In this document: positions 53,301-64,000 of the stretch, one piece after another
Layout: each line of letters begins with the position of its first letter
Numbering within the stretch: the first letter of the stretch is position 1
Origin: Aaosphaeria pasadenensis
Taxonomy: Eukaryota; Ascomycota; Dothideomycetes; Pleosporales
Reading direction: 5' to 3'
Length of the DNA: 64,000 nt
NCBI GenBank assembly: GCA_022813625.1
Contig: JAKLMB010000012.1
Location: 682,001 to 746,000, forward strand
Program-made: the position numbers and the translations under genes
Notes under the pieces: model-generated
Told to the model about the DNA's origin: nothing
Database searches by the model: none
Seen by the model: the letters and a program-made list of their open reading frames with translations, nothing else

Positions 53301-56300
53301 GAAATTTCCTGAACGAAGGTAAGCGTCGACATCTACCATTCAAGACGACATGTATGACCTTTGATGCGTAGACATGGACACGGCAAATCAGCCTTCTATT
53401 GCTCGTGTCGGGAACGTGGGTCAAAGTTCAGTAAGTACGGAATATATGTCGTTCCTGGACAGGAAGAGGTGAATTGTATGTTGTGTCTGCATGAGAGAAA
53501 GGAGGGGGTGACTTTGCTGGTATTTGCGCATATGTTCTAGCGGGCTGTTGGTTTCGATGCTCTTGTCAAGAGAAGAGGGGATGGCTGATGAGATCAGACA
53601 GGATATCTGTACAATGAGGGCTTGGGAGGGCTAGTGAAAGAGTAGGATTGGGAGGTCTGGTACCGTCGGTGCCGTTGGATGTGGATGAGGATAGTTGACG
53701 ACGTTGTTTTGAGCATGAGGGAAAAGATGAAATCTCAGGATTGAGAGATCACTGGTAAAAGTTAGTTATATTGTGCGGAGATTTCTGGTGTCTACGATAA
53801 AACAAACGAGGTCAGCGTGCAGATTAGAGAACAACGTGGCATACAGTGCCAGAGGAGATTACGTGTGGAATGATCGAGGAAGGGAAGGGGGTAGATGGAA
53901 GTAGAGGAGGCTTTCAAGAGAAAGAGAACATGCGGCATGTTTAGATGAAGTCATGTCAGTTTGGGTTTCGACATCGTAACGATGGACTGAAATGGAGGAA
54001 AGATGAAGATATGGAATCTGGGTATTTTGACGTAGAACGTACGTGAAAGGGTGGAAAGAACAAGTTTCTTGAAATTAATTTTGAGGTGGAATGGAACAAG
54101 TCTTGAGAAATAAGGAGATTATTTGTTATGCATTAAACAGCAATTTTTGAAAAAGAAATAGAGTGTGAAAGACGTGACCAGAAACTCAATTTGGCAAAAA
54201 TAATACAGTAGGTTATTTGGTTCTTTAATCTAAGTGGTACGTCCAGAGCTCGCCATCGAGTCTTCAGTATATCACTGTTGAATAGAATGCGATAAATCAC
54301 AGACATGTGAGCTCGCAGAACGCAGATTATCGCATAAAAGCTGCGAGCAAACTGGAAGCGATTTCTAAGGGAGGAACAAAAAGCCCGCAAACACTCAACC
54401 ATCCTACTACACCAAACGAGAAGGAACAACAACCGTACTACGACAAGAAGAGAGCGATGAGAATGAATGTCACCATCACATCACCAAAGGCCACTTTACC
54501 TACCATTGCTGCCAGCATTCCCAGCTGAGATTGTCACACTCTGGTATTGTTTCAAGACGTGCCTACGTTTATTTCGAAGGGTTTAAGCTGGGTTTGCATC
54601 ACCTGCTGTGGGGGTTCTTTTCGCCGTAATGCCACTTCGATATGATGCGAAATTTGGCTGACAAGGAGACGGAATGGATGTCGTTAGTAAAGGTGGAAAG
54701 GTGGTAGGAAGCCTCGGTCTACACGAAGCGAAATTTGGGAAGAGATACGAAGTGGAAAGATAATGTGAATGTAAGGGTACGAGGGATGTTTATTTTGCGT
54801 GTTGATCGAGTGAGAAGAAGCTTTTGATTGTTGTTCTACATGGAATTCGTTTTTGGGTAAACAGAAGAATGCCTAGAAGGCATCTTTTCGATACCCTGTG
54901 GTTACTCATGTAGATGTTTGATTGTGCGGCTGAAGATGGATTCTGACTTTGGACTGAGGCAATTGTGAACGGGAGAACAAATGAATAACGTGTTCAGGCT
55001 TGGTGATCGCTGTACTCAGCTACTCTCTTCATGGGGTATACGTCCATGACTTCAGGAGTAGAGAGCATTCCTCGCGCTCAGGAGTTGTCACAGATATCTT
55101 GAGCGATGATGGTAAGGCCTGGTCATCTTCGCCAGAAAGAGACCTCGACTTCACTCTGCCTACTTCGCATTGATTTGGTTGTACAGCAATTACCTTGACA
55201 CAAGTGTCTGATAATTACGGACAGTCATAGTCATCCTTGATTCAACAACCGCTCGCAGCTTCCCGTCAATGTGGTTGAGGGCACAAGTAGCGAATATCAC
55301 GGACTCTAGGACATGGATGGGTAATGCTACAATCCCCAGGACGCTGGATGGAAATGAATCCTTCATCGTAAACAGTCGTATCTAATTCGACAATGCTTTT
55401 GTGTTGGAAGTCTCGCATGCACGCATCGTACGTTCATCCGCGTTTGTCTGACACACAATTCGATGCAGTCACGCATACGGGCTGAAGATCTCCTCACATC
55501 ACATGAAAGAGATCAGCCCTTCTACAGCAAGTTTTCAAAGGAAACGCATCGAAAATACGGCCATTCACGGCGACGAGGGAAGCACTATGCGATGTGATAT
55601 CTCATTGTATGGACGCCAAAGACCAACATCACTTATGCATCACCCCATTCACGCGTTTCGTCAACGCAGATACTCACTACCTCACGAGCATCACCGAGCC
55701 CTTACCCTCTCTGTCCCCCCCTCCGAACTGTTCGAGCAACCGTCGCGAAAAGTCACGGCGATCTCAAAGAAAAGGAGCGTTTCTTCGTCTATGCTGGTAC
55801 TCTAGAGACACCACCTGGCCGACGACTCCTTTCAACGCAGCAGATCGTCACGTTGCGTACTATTACAATAACGGATATATCCCCTTCTGCGCGTGTCCTG
55901 GCCACAAAAATAGCCCGGGTAGACCGGCTGATGATCGACATCCTGAATTTGATTTTCACCAGGAATACTCACGTGGCAATCCGGAGATAAAAAACAGATT
56001 TGCATGTGAGGTTCTTCTTTTTCTATCGAAAAGTAAAAATTCCCTGGAAGAGAGGGGAGGTAGGGCAGGGCTTGGGCAGATGGGGAAGGACGTCCGAAGG
56101 GGACGAAACGAAGAGGAGGAGTTGGGGAACCAACGGATTTGCGTTGACCGTCTTTCGCTGATCACCAGTGGCTCCGGAGCGGACTTGCGTTTCCGCCTAT
56201 GTACATGTGCGTGAGTTCGTGAGTCATGTTGAATTTCTCGCGGATTCGCGGAGATGAAAGGAGAAAGTGTAGTGTAGTGAGGAGGGGAGGAGAAAGTTAA

Positions 56301-57120
56301 AGTGTATATGGTGGAGTGCTCGTATTGCAGCATGTCAGAACTGTCATCTCGCAGTGCGGATTTCAAGAGGCGAGTGGGCGAGGCCTCGAGGGAGTAAGAG
56401 ATAGACGATTCGGAGCCCTGTGATCCATCTGGATATAGTGGCTCTGCTGGTGTAGTTGGCTAGATTATCGACTATAGTAGCCTATCGTTGTTCCGCCGTC
56501 GCCATGAGTGGGTCACTATCACGCAAGAAGTCTTCGAAAAAGCTCAGTATGGTTCCTGATTCCTCAAAGGTGCGATGTTATTGATTTGCATTAATTTCCA
56601 TGGAAATGTAGATGCAAAGGGCGGACCAATGTGCAGCTACGTCTTGAAAAGTACTTGGGTAGCTTATCCACTAGAATCAATCACTGCGGCCGGCCAGTCG
56701 CGACTTCAATACTAATCCGTGGTTATTCAGCCGGATTAAATCATATTCAAAGTCTCTGCATTTCCACTGCGACTGGCCTCTTGTCAAATGTCAATAAGCA
56801 AGAAAGAGGCGTACTGCGTTGTCCAAAGTGAGCAAGAGCTCTGCACAACCTGCATGCACGCCACGAGAATTTTGAACGTGATGTGATGGCATGATCGACG
56901 GCGCAGTAGCCTACCGTAGGAATACCGTCTAAAACTTCTGTGCTTCTTTCTTTGCATAAAGAATGAGGGCAATTATTCCGAAAGGTGGTGAGGAATGATG
57001 TTGTTTTAGCCGACGGAAGCAGTCTCACACTCCAACTTAGGCGTATCACGGCAAACCCTTTTTGGACACTGTTGCCAGTGAAACAATAAACTGTTCTTAG
57101 CCAGCCACCACGAAACTCAG
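53301..57120. other. Gene-poor tract, part 4
   Basis: No recognisable gene. The longest frame (206 codons, 55594-56214 plus) has no domain. Composition is near-neutral, without the leader-like strand asymmetry of the flanks. Confidence 0.35.
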
Positions 57121-57760
57121 CCATCCTATTTCGGAATCTATCGATATCTCTCGCTCCAGTGGCTGGGTCTCGACATGCTCGTACTGAACATCGTGGGCCT
57201 TAGGAGCGGCAACGTGCCGACAACCTCGATCGCTCCGGATGGAAGACCGCATTCAGGAATGGCTTCATGCTTTCAAGATTAGGTTCTGATGTCGTGCTGG
57301 TGGGAATCTCTGGAAAACATGACAAGCCTACCGAATACGACCTTAACTTTACCACGGAAAGATGCCGGTGTCCTTCAGAAAGTCCACCAGGTACCGACTT
57401 TCGGGCCTACTTCATAAGCCGGTCATACGTCGCATCCATCTCCAGTCTCATGCATGGCGGCCGCGCTCCATTCAAAGCTCATCTTCAGCAACGGACCGCA
57501 GCGAGTTCAAAGCTTGCCCAATTGCTTGAAACGGCGGAGAAAAAAATGCCAGCGTGCAGCCACCGTTCCATGGTGCGTTCTGTTTTCTCCAAAGTCCCTG
57601 CATGACAAAGTGACGCATCGACGGTCTCTGATCCACGGAACGGTCGGACAAGAGCCAAGAGCTGGCCCCAAATCGTGGAGTGCACATTTTCCTAGGAGCA
57701 TTATTCCGGGTCCCTTTAGCAGTGATGGAACGGTAAGACAAGCGTGAATTACAGCGAGGG
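57121..57760 (+). other. Weakly coding-like stretch, unknown
   Basis: From about 57207 the plus-strand frame is open to a stop at 57605, with a first Met at 57267. It reads DNLDRSGWKTAFRNGF, then MLSRLGSDVVLVGISGKH and DFRAYFISRSYVASISS. The amino-acid mix is more protein-like than elsewhere in the tract, but I recognise no family and no flanking exons. It may be a fragment of a decayed gene or chance. Confidence 0.15.
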
Positions 57761-60700
57761 GTGGGTGTGCATTGACATAGGGTCATTGCTGGTGTGGACC
57801 ACCTGGGGTGGTTTACCGCCGGACGGGTGCAAAAGGCACGGTCTGATCCGGCTCCCGTAGTTTCCTTGATTGATGTTCATGCGGTCGGTGCCCAGAAAGA
57901 AGATGTTTTGCATTATTTTTCGAAAATTCAATGTGACGTAGCCTATGGGCGAAAGGTATGATCGGCTCGATGCTTGTTGCTGATCCAGAATGACGAGAGA
58001 ATTCAAGCAGGCTCCTGTTCCTTTCGAAGTTGTGTTTGCAAAAAAAGCAATAGTATCGGGAGACTAGTCCGCTAATCCTGATTCGTGCGTTGGATGACCT
58101 GGACTGTGCCAATTTGACGACTGACAGGGTGTCAAAGGCTGCACTGTGTTAAAATTTGGCGATCAAGAGCATATTGTTACTGTTGATACCCACTGAAAAG
58201 GCTGCGGTGATGCAGGTTCTTCACACCGCAGACAACAAGTAATTTGTAGGCAGTGTCTCCAATGCGGCTTGGTCACGAAAAACCCCTAGCCACAAGACGA
58301 AAGATTCCCCTAAAGCAGTGACCACTATTGTGGCAACAGCCACCTTAGTTCTAAAGTCCGTACATCAAAACGTAAAAGTCCTGTATCGGCCCCTTGATAC
58401 CTCGTAGTTACCTAGGTATGTTCGTTGGTAGGGTGTGTTAGACTCGGACATAATATGCTTGGCATGAACAAAGATCTTCCAGGCATCTCCAGACGAGGAT
58501 GAAGATCATTCTCGCGCTAAAAAGATCGACAGTCAATGATGTACAATCGCAAAACGAGATACCTAGAAACTCGTACGAGCATATCTGCCATGTAGCAATC
58601 AGGATTGTGATAATATTGTTTGAGAAACTGCGCTCGGACACCGGTGGACAATAAAGTTCGAGAAGCGAAGGCCGGACTGTGAGCTTGATAAGCCGATTGG
58701 GAACGGTACTAGAGCCGTTTTTGGCGCCTCATGCTACTATTGACATAAGTGATGACTACGTCTTCTAGTTTGTTTGATCCGATCCAATTTGATAAGAGGT
58801 CAGGATTGTTGGTTGTGTGTCCAGGCAAGAACGAACCTAAGAGAGCTCCAGCCACCTCATCTGCATGGAATTAACACCTTTTTCTCTAGAACAACGCTAC
58901 CATGACGATCAGAAATGTGGCACATACGAACGCCGATGATCATCGGGCATAGCCTGGGGTAATCTCCAAAAGTTGTCACGATCATGAAAACACCGGCCTT
59001 GGCAGAACAAACTCAATCGTAGCTGGACTCACCAATCACCAGAGCTGCAGAACTGCTTCCTAGGGACTCGACTACGAGCACCTAAGACCGAGAACTCCTC
59101 ATACAGATATACTGATTCGTGTAGTGGGTTTCACACAAAGCGAGGATCACTAAGCTCTGGAGAGTTGAGCATTAGCAATTCGAGGGTCTAGAGTAGACTG
59201 GAGTTTTATCGGTTGAACGACCCGTTCCGTAGTAGTAAAGCTTGGACGAAGCTGCTCGTATGATGGTGTTGATTCAGGTAACACTATCAATAGATGGCTC
59301 GCTTCTTGGACTTGAATCGTTCTTCAGCCACAAGAGGCCCAGATCTTTGGGTCAAGCGCCGCATCGTGGTAGGTATGTGGAGAGATGGTGGTGTTGAATT
59401 GGTCTTTTTGCCATTACCTAAACTTATGATTTCAGTGCCTTATCACTTCTGGAAGCAGTTACAACACTCGAAGTGACTGAACTAGATCAAGATGACCGGG
59501 CACAAAATGCAGCCCATTTGATGAAAGGAGGTCAAAACCAAGGGTCTGTACTCCACTGATCATCCAGATAGAGCTATGGGTTGACGGGGAAGCATCTCAA
59601 AATGTTTAGATACGGATGGGATTGGGACTGGATTATGACAGCAGAAAGGCCAGAGGGAGGCACGGAGGGTATATCCCTCGTGGAAGATCTTCATAATCGG
59701 CAGAGAAAGGTGATTTTGGTGCAGATTTTGGGACCGGCTTCTGGGATCACTTAGTCAAACCTCTAGTACCCTTGTAAGTAGAAGAGAGGGCTCGCCTTTC
59801 AGATGCTCCGTGGAAATTAGACGCCAAGGATCCATTGAGGGATGAAAGAGTGGTTCAACGCTCGCAAAAACGATAATCTCCAAGTAGACTCCGAGTGCCT
59901 TGAGTAACGAAAGAATGACGAGGCTAGGCTCTGAAAATGGCTACGATCAGTGCATTTGATGCGATATTGGCGTGGATGTGGGTGTGAGTATATGCTGCAC
60001 TAAACACATGGTTGAAACACCTGCAGTAGTGAGAAAACTGTAGGTACGTAGCTTGCTAAACCTTCATGAGATCGTGCAAAACTCGCCACCTCAGGGTAAT
60101 GCCCATACTTGGAGATCCATGCGCAGATGTAGCAGCGGGTTTGATCTAATATGACGACGATCCAAGAGATAGGATTTTAGTCAGCGACTCTTATCAGTAT
60201 TCAGTTCAAACTGTTTGTGAGGTGGAAATCAAATTCCAATACAGACCATCTTCAATTCAAATCATCATTACATTGAACCTTGAACTCACCGTCAGCAGCT
60301 AGAATAGCATCAATTGCGGCCAGCGGCAGAACTGCTTTTGTTGCGTTTAACTTCAAATTTCGAGCCGGTTGCAACCGATTCGCTATCCCAGCAGAGATGG
60401 AGAGGTGTAAAAGAAGGCGTGCCTAGCTAAAGAATGCAGACTCATCATGGCATTCCCCCACGCTACAAGAGCCTCGCAGCATGGTTTGGCCGGTCGTCTC
60501 AAGATCTCGGAACGGGGGCGCAACCGGCCAGAACCTGGAACAGGCTCGTACTCTAATCCCTAGACATTCAAACAGTCTCAGTATTGAACGAGGGGCGAGA
60601 TACTAGGCATATAGTATCGTTCGTGATTGGCCCAACTTACATCGTTTGCAAATTCGTGCACATGTTTCTGGTAGGATGATTCTGGTAGGATGATGTGTCT

Positions 60701-63440
60701 AAAGAGACCGTGGGTAAATTTACAGTACGTTGCGTAAATAGAAGGACCAGGAAACATGAGGAAGAGCCTAATGGATTGACATATGTCTCTCTGAATAACA
60801 GTAAGGTGAGTGTGTGGAAAGCATTCTTGCCAGCGTGTTAGGGTTGATTCCTTGTAGGGCGCGGAATTGAGTGACCAAGCTTAGGAACGCTCGAGTCAGG
60901 AAGCCTGTCACGGAGTTCGCCAAACAACGGATGCAATCAATACACAGTAAGGTCTTTGTGGCGATAATTGATGTGATTCGTGCTGGACGAGATTGGCTAT
61001 GAATCGCTGTCTTCGAAGGGTTCCTGAGCAGTTATGTCGACTTGTACGGCAGGTCACGCTTGACGGTGGAGCTTGATGCATACAATTAAGTTATTGAGTG
61101 TGTCTGCAGGTAAGAAAGTAGAGTGCAAGCTCCGTTTTGTCAATGGTTGTCCGGTTTTGATGGAATGTGGTATCATGTAGGATGGTGTAGTGCGGTGTAG
61201 TCTGGTTCCGGTGGATGTGCAGAGTTGACCGCATTGACCATCGGCATCTATCATCTATCCGGCATACAGTTAACCTGCCCTACAAGGATTCGAGGGCACG
61301 AGCTGCAGGACGACAATCCCTCCCATGGTCGTTGATGCAGTGGCCTGCTGCTCTGCCCTGTTCTGTGTTGCTCTGCCCATCCCAAGTTGGTTTTGATTCG
61401 TTGCAATCGGAGCAGGATACGTAGAAGGTGTTCGATGACCGATGGGCGACGGCACCTAGAATGCCAGACAGGCACTTCTAGCTGCCTGCAAACCCATCCT
61501 CTTTCGTATTGTAGTGAAACCTCCACAGAGTTGCTGATGAAGCCGTGACGCCACCGGCAATGCGAACCCTGATTCACGTACGTGGGTAGGGATGTTGCAG
61601 TTGCTGCTTCTGTAGCAAAGAAGGCGGTCAGTAGTTGGGTCAGCACCTGGTTTTCAAGAGACCAAGACGCCATTGGCGTCTTGCAACTGCAACATGTGCA
61701 AAGCATGAATGGACACAATGTGTCGCCGGAAGGTCATCCAGATTAAAAACGGCTATTTTACAAGTAGAATTATGAAATAGACGGCAGTCTAAGTGAGGAT
61801 AGGTGTTTCTTGAATGAGTGGTAGGCTGGTATCGTGTGCGACTTTGCAACCTGAGTTCGCGTCGGAACGCACAGACTTCGCCCGGGCTTCTTTTGCTGCC
61901 CTCCATACATAGGTGGTTATGTCAAGTCTGGAAGAAGTGGTCTGTGGGTTGAGCTGTGAGCTGCACTGCGAGTGACGAGCATGCAGACACTTGCTTCTTC
62001 AAGCAGGGAAATTGCCTGTAACCCAACCAGCCGTTGAGGTGGATCGTGGAATGTGCGTAGGTATCCAGGGGCTGACTTGTAGGTATGTATGTACTCCTTA
62101 CTATGTAATACACACGACGTTTATAGTGTGTACTTCGCAAGTGAGGAATCGAAGTAGTCCCTAGAGAACGATGGTACGAAACGTACTTGACCAGTGCATT
62201 TTGATAAGTATGCCCAGCTTCGAGTCACGACTTTCATCAATAAGTTGTTGTTGATCAAGAGCCTACCTGAAGTTTTGTCATCTCCGGATTCCGTCGCGAA
62301 TATGATTGAAGATGCCTCAACACCACAAATGATGCTACAGATGGGCAAACGTCGCGAAGAAGGACGCGAGGGAATATCAGTCTCGGTTGCCATCAGATGT
62401 TTTCAATGTTGTACGGTTTTGATGCTGTATGATACACTATCATCGTGTTCGTTAACGGGATTCGATACACCTGGTGACTTTCATCTAGTAGGTTACTGAT
62501 AGGGTAATGAGTAGTTGCACTGGTGGGGTAATATGAGGCCCTAAGAGGCACGAGTAGAACCGATTGATACAGGATGCGAGTGCATGTGTGCTTGATTGGT
62601 GAGTGTCTGGATAGGTTCACCAGCCGGGCACGCCAGGCTGGCGGAGGACGCTACAAGGTCAGATTTCATATGTGTCAATGTCCCTGTAATTATGCTTGTG
62701 TTCCTGAATCCTTGACACCCTTCATCCCTGTGCCCCCGTGCCCCCGTGTCTGTGCCTAGCCAGAAGCGAGCACTCCCGCCCGTAAATCTGTAATGACCAC
62801 AGTGCTGCGCTGCTGTTGTGGTAGTTACTTACGGGAGGACGTGTTATCGATTCGGGTCTTTCGACAGCACGGTTTTCCGTGGTTCCTCACACAGTAGAAA
62901 CATGCGGAGAGTTAAACAGTCTGAACGTACAGCCCTGCTGGCACGGGGTATGGCATCGAAGGGCGGTTTGATATTGACTCATGGACTCGGGTAAGGTATG
63001 GTGACGTGTAGGTGAGTACGGAGTACTACTTTCAAGTATGGCGACGTAGAGACCGAAGGGAAGAAGTAGCTAATAGTTTCTTGTTGTGAAGGCTGCCCTG
63101 AGCACTCCGTAGCTCGGTACGGTTCATTGAAAGATGGTAGGTAAGGTAGACACGTGCTTACCTCGTAGAGGATTGTCGGTAGGGAAGTACATAGCAGGCT
63201 ACTGCAAGCGCAATTTCGTTGTGGACAGGTACAGCACGCCTCGTAGAACCTCAAAGCACTGGTTCCTTGTAAGGATAGTAGCGTCGAGGATAGTGTCAAT
63301 TGTTGGGGTCGTTAGTGGCATGGGATGGTGAACGATGGATTGATGGGATGATGGATGGTGGATGGGTGGCGGAGAGGGACGAGGCGAGGCTTCGAAACAT
63401 AGTGCACCGCTCCCGACATCCGCGTCCACCTACAAGGTAC
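57761..63440. other. Gene-poor tract, part 5
   Basis: 5.7 kb without any frame over 160 codons (the longest is the minus-strand frame at 61251-61718, with no domain). No tRNA, 5S rRNA or transposon signature is seen. Confidence 0.35.
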
Positions 63441-64000
63441 AAGTAGCCGAAGCTCGGATCATCTGATGAGGCTATACCGGATATGGGGTAGTCTCTTTCT
63501 GTCTCTCTTCCCCCTCCTCCTCGTCCTTCTCCTCAACCATCTTTCCACCTTCCCACTTGCCACCATTCACCACCATCCCATCCTACCTAGGCATCGTATC
63601 CTAGGTAGAGACACCCTTACACTCCCCCTCTTTCCTACTCGTACCAATTCTATTCACTCAATCATCAGCCATTCATTCAGTCATCTATCTGTTCATCCAG
63701 TCGTCCAGTCATGCTTCATCCCTACTTCATTATTCATCTGCTTCTGATCTAGTCACCTACCACTCCGTACATACAGAGTAGTCGATTAATTTAACCGTCT
63801 CAATTCATCCATTTGACGCACACACACACCACACTACAAGTACACACGCTAGTCATCTTCATTCGCAAGTCCCGCAATGTCCGGATACATGCATGCACAT
63901 ACCCATTCTTTCTTCCATCTTTCTCTAATTAGAAATCTGTGCCGAATTATCGCACGCATTGACAACTTACATCGAACCTCACGCCTTCCGAGCTAACCAG
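63441..64000 (+). promoter_or_regulatory. Leader-like pyrimidine-rich sequence at the right edge
   Basis: From about 63490 the plus strand is dominated by C/T and CA tracts (TCTCTCTTCCCCCTCC, ATTCATTCAGTCATC), as in the leaders of the other plus-strand genes. This suggests a plus-strand gene whose coding sequence begins beyond the window. Confidence 0.4.

Noticed and set aside
55594..56214. 206-codon plus-strand frame
   Set aside because: No domain or repeat structure; expected by chance in 20 kb of non-AT-rich DNA.
58921..58960. ACATACGA start resembling a fungal 5S rRNA gene
   Set aside because: The following sequence does not match the 5S internal control region.

Overview
The window is nuclear DNA of a filamentous ascomycete (Pezizomycotina). 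The signs are short introns (about 46-80 nt) with GTAAGT-like donors and CAG/TAG acceptors, pyrimidine-rich leaders, and a gene set of recognisable fungal orthologues: Spo12, UreF, Rit1, Bdp1, Bre1, a Pos5-type NAD kinase, CBP80 and GSK3. A HET-E-like WD40 protein is also present. A dothideomycete is plausible, but the sequence alone does not prove the class. No rRNA, tRNA, CRISPR array, telomere repeat or intact transposon was recognised.

Layout. 1-5 kb: 5' end of an unknown membrane protein (minus), Spo12, urease accessory protein UreF, and a membrane-anchored SGNH hydrolase. 5.9-19.5 kb: a GH31 glycosidase; an initiator-tRNA ribosylphosphate transferase (Rit1) fused to a DUF6314-like domain; convergent to it the TFIIIB subunit Bdp1; divergent from Bdp1 the histone H2B ubiquitin ligase Bre1; then a mitochondrial-type NAD(H) kinase. 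21.4-33.7 kb: a PlsC/LPAAT acyltransferase; a frameshifted remnant; an unusual protein with PAH, protein kinase and WD40 domains; a DHA1 drug/H+ antiporter; and a NIPA-like (DUF803) magnesium transporter. 36.4-43.7 kb: CBP80, with a long in-frame Gln/Gly/Tyr-rich stretch upstream of its usual start, and GSK3.

From about 43.7 kb to the right end (20 kb) I find no recognisable gene, against roughly one gene per 2.9 kb on the left. This tract is not obviously AT-rich. It carries microsatellites, G-quadruplex-prone tracts, a GT/AC inverted repeat and leader-like pyrimidine-rich blocks. It may be a very large regulatory region, a set of non-coding transcripts, or old decayed DNA.

The genes are mostly unrelated housekeeping functions, so no operon-like logic is expected. 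The best candidate for something undescribed is the PAH-kinase-WD40 protein at 24112-26665. Its near-identical 126-bp WD40 repeats resemble those of fungal allorecognition NLRs, but a kinase stands where a NACHT domain would be. All exon coordinates come from reading splice signals and reading frames by eye, without transcripts or homology searches.
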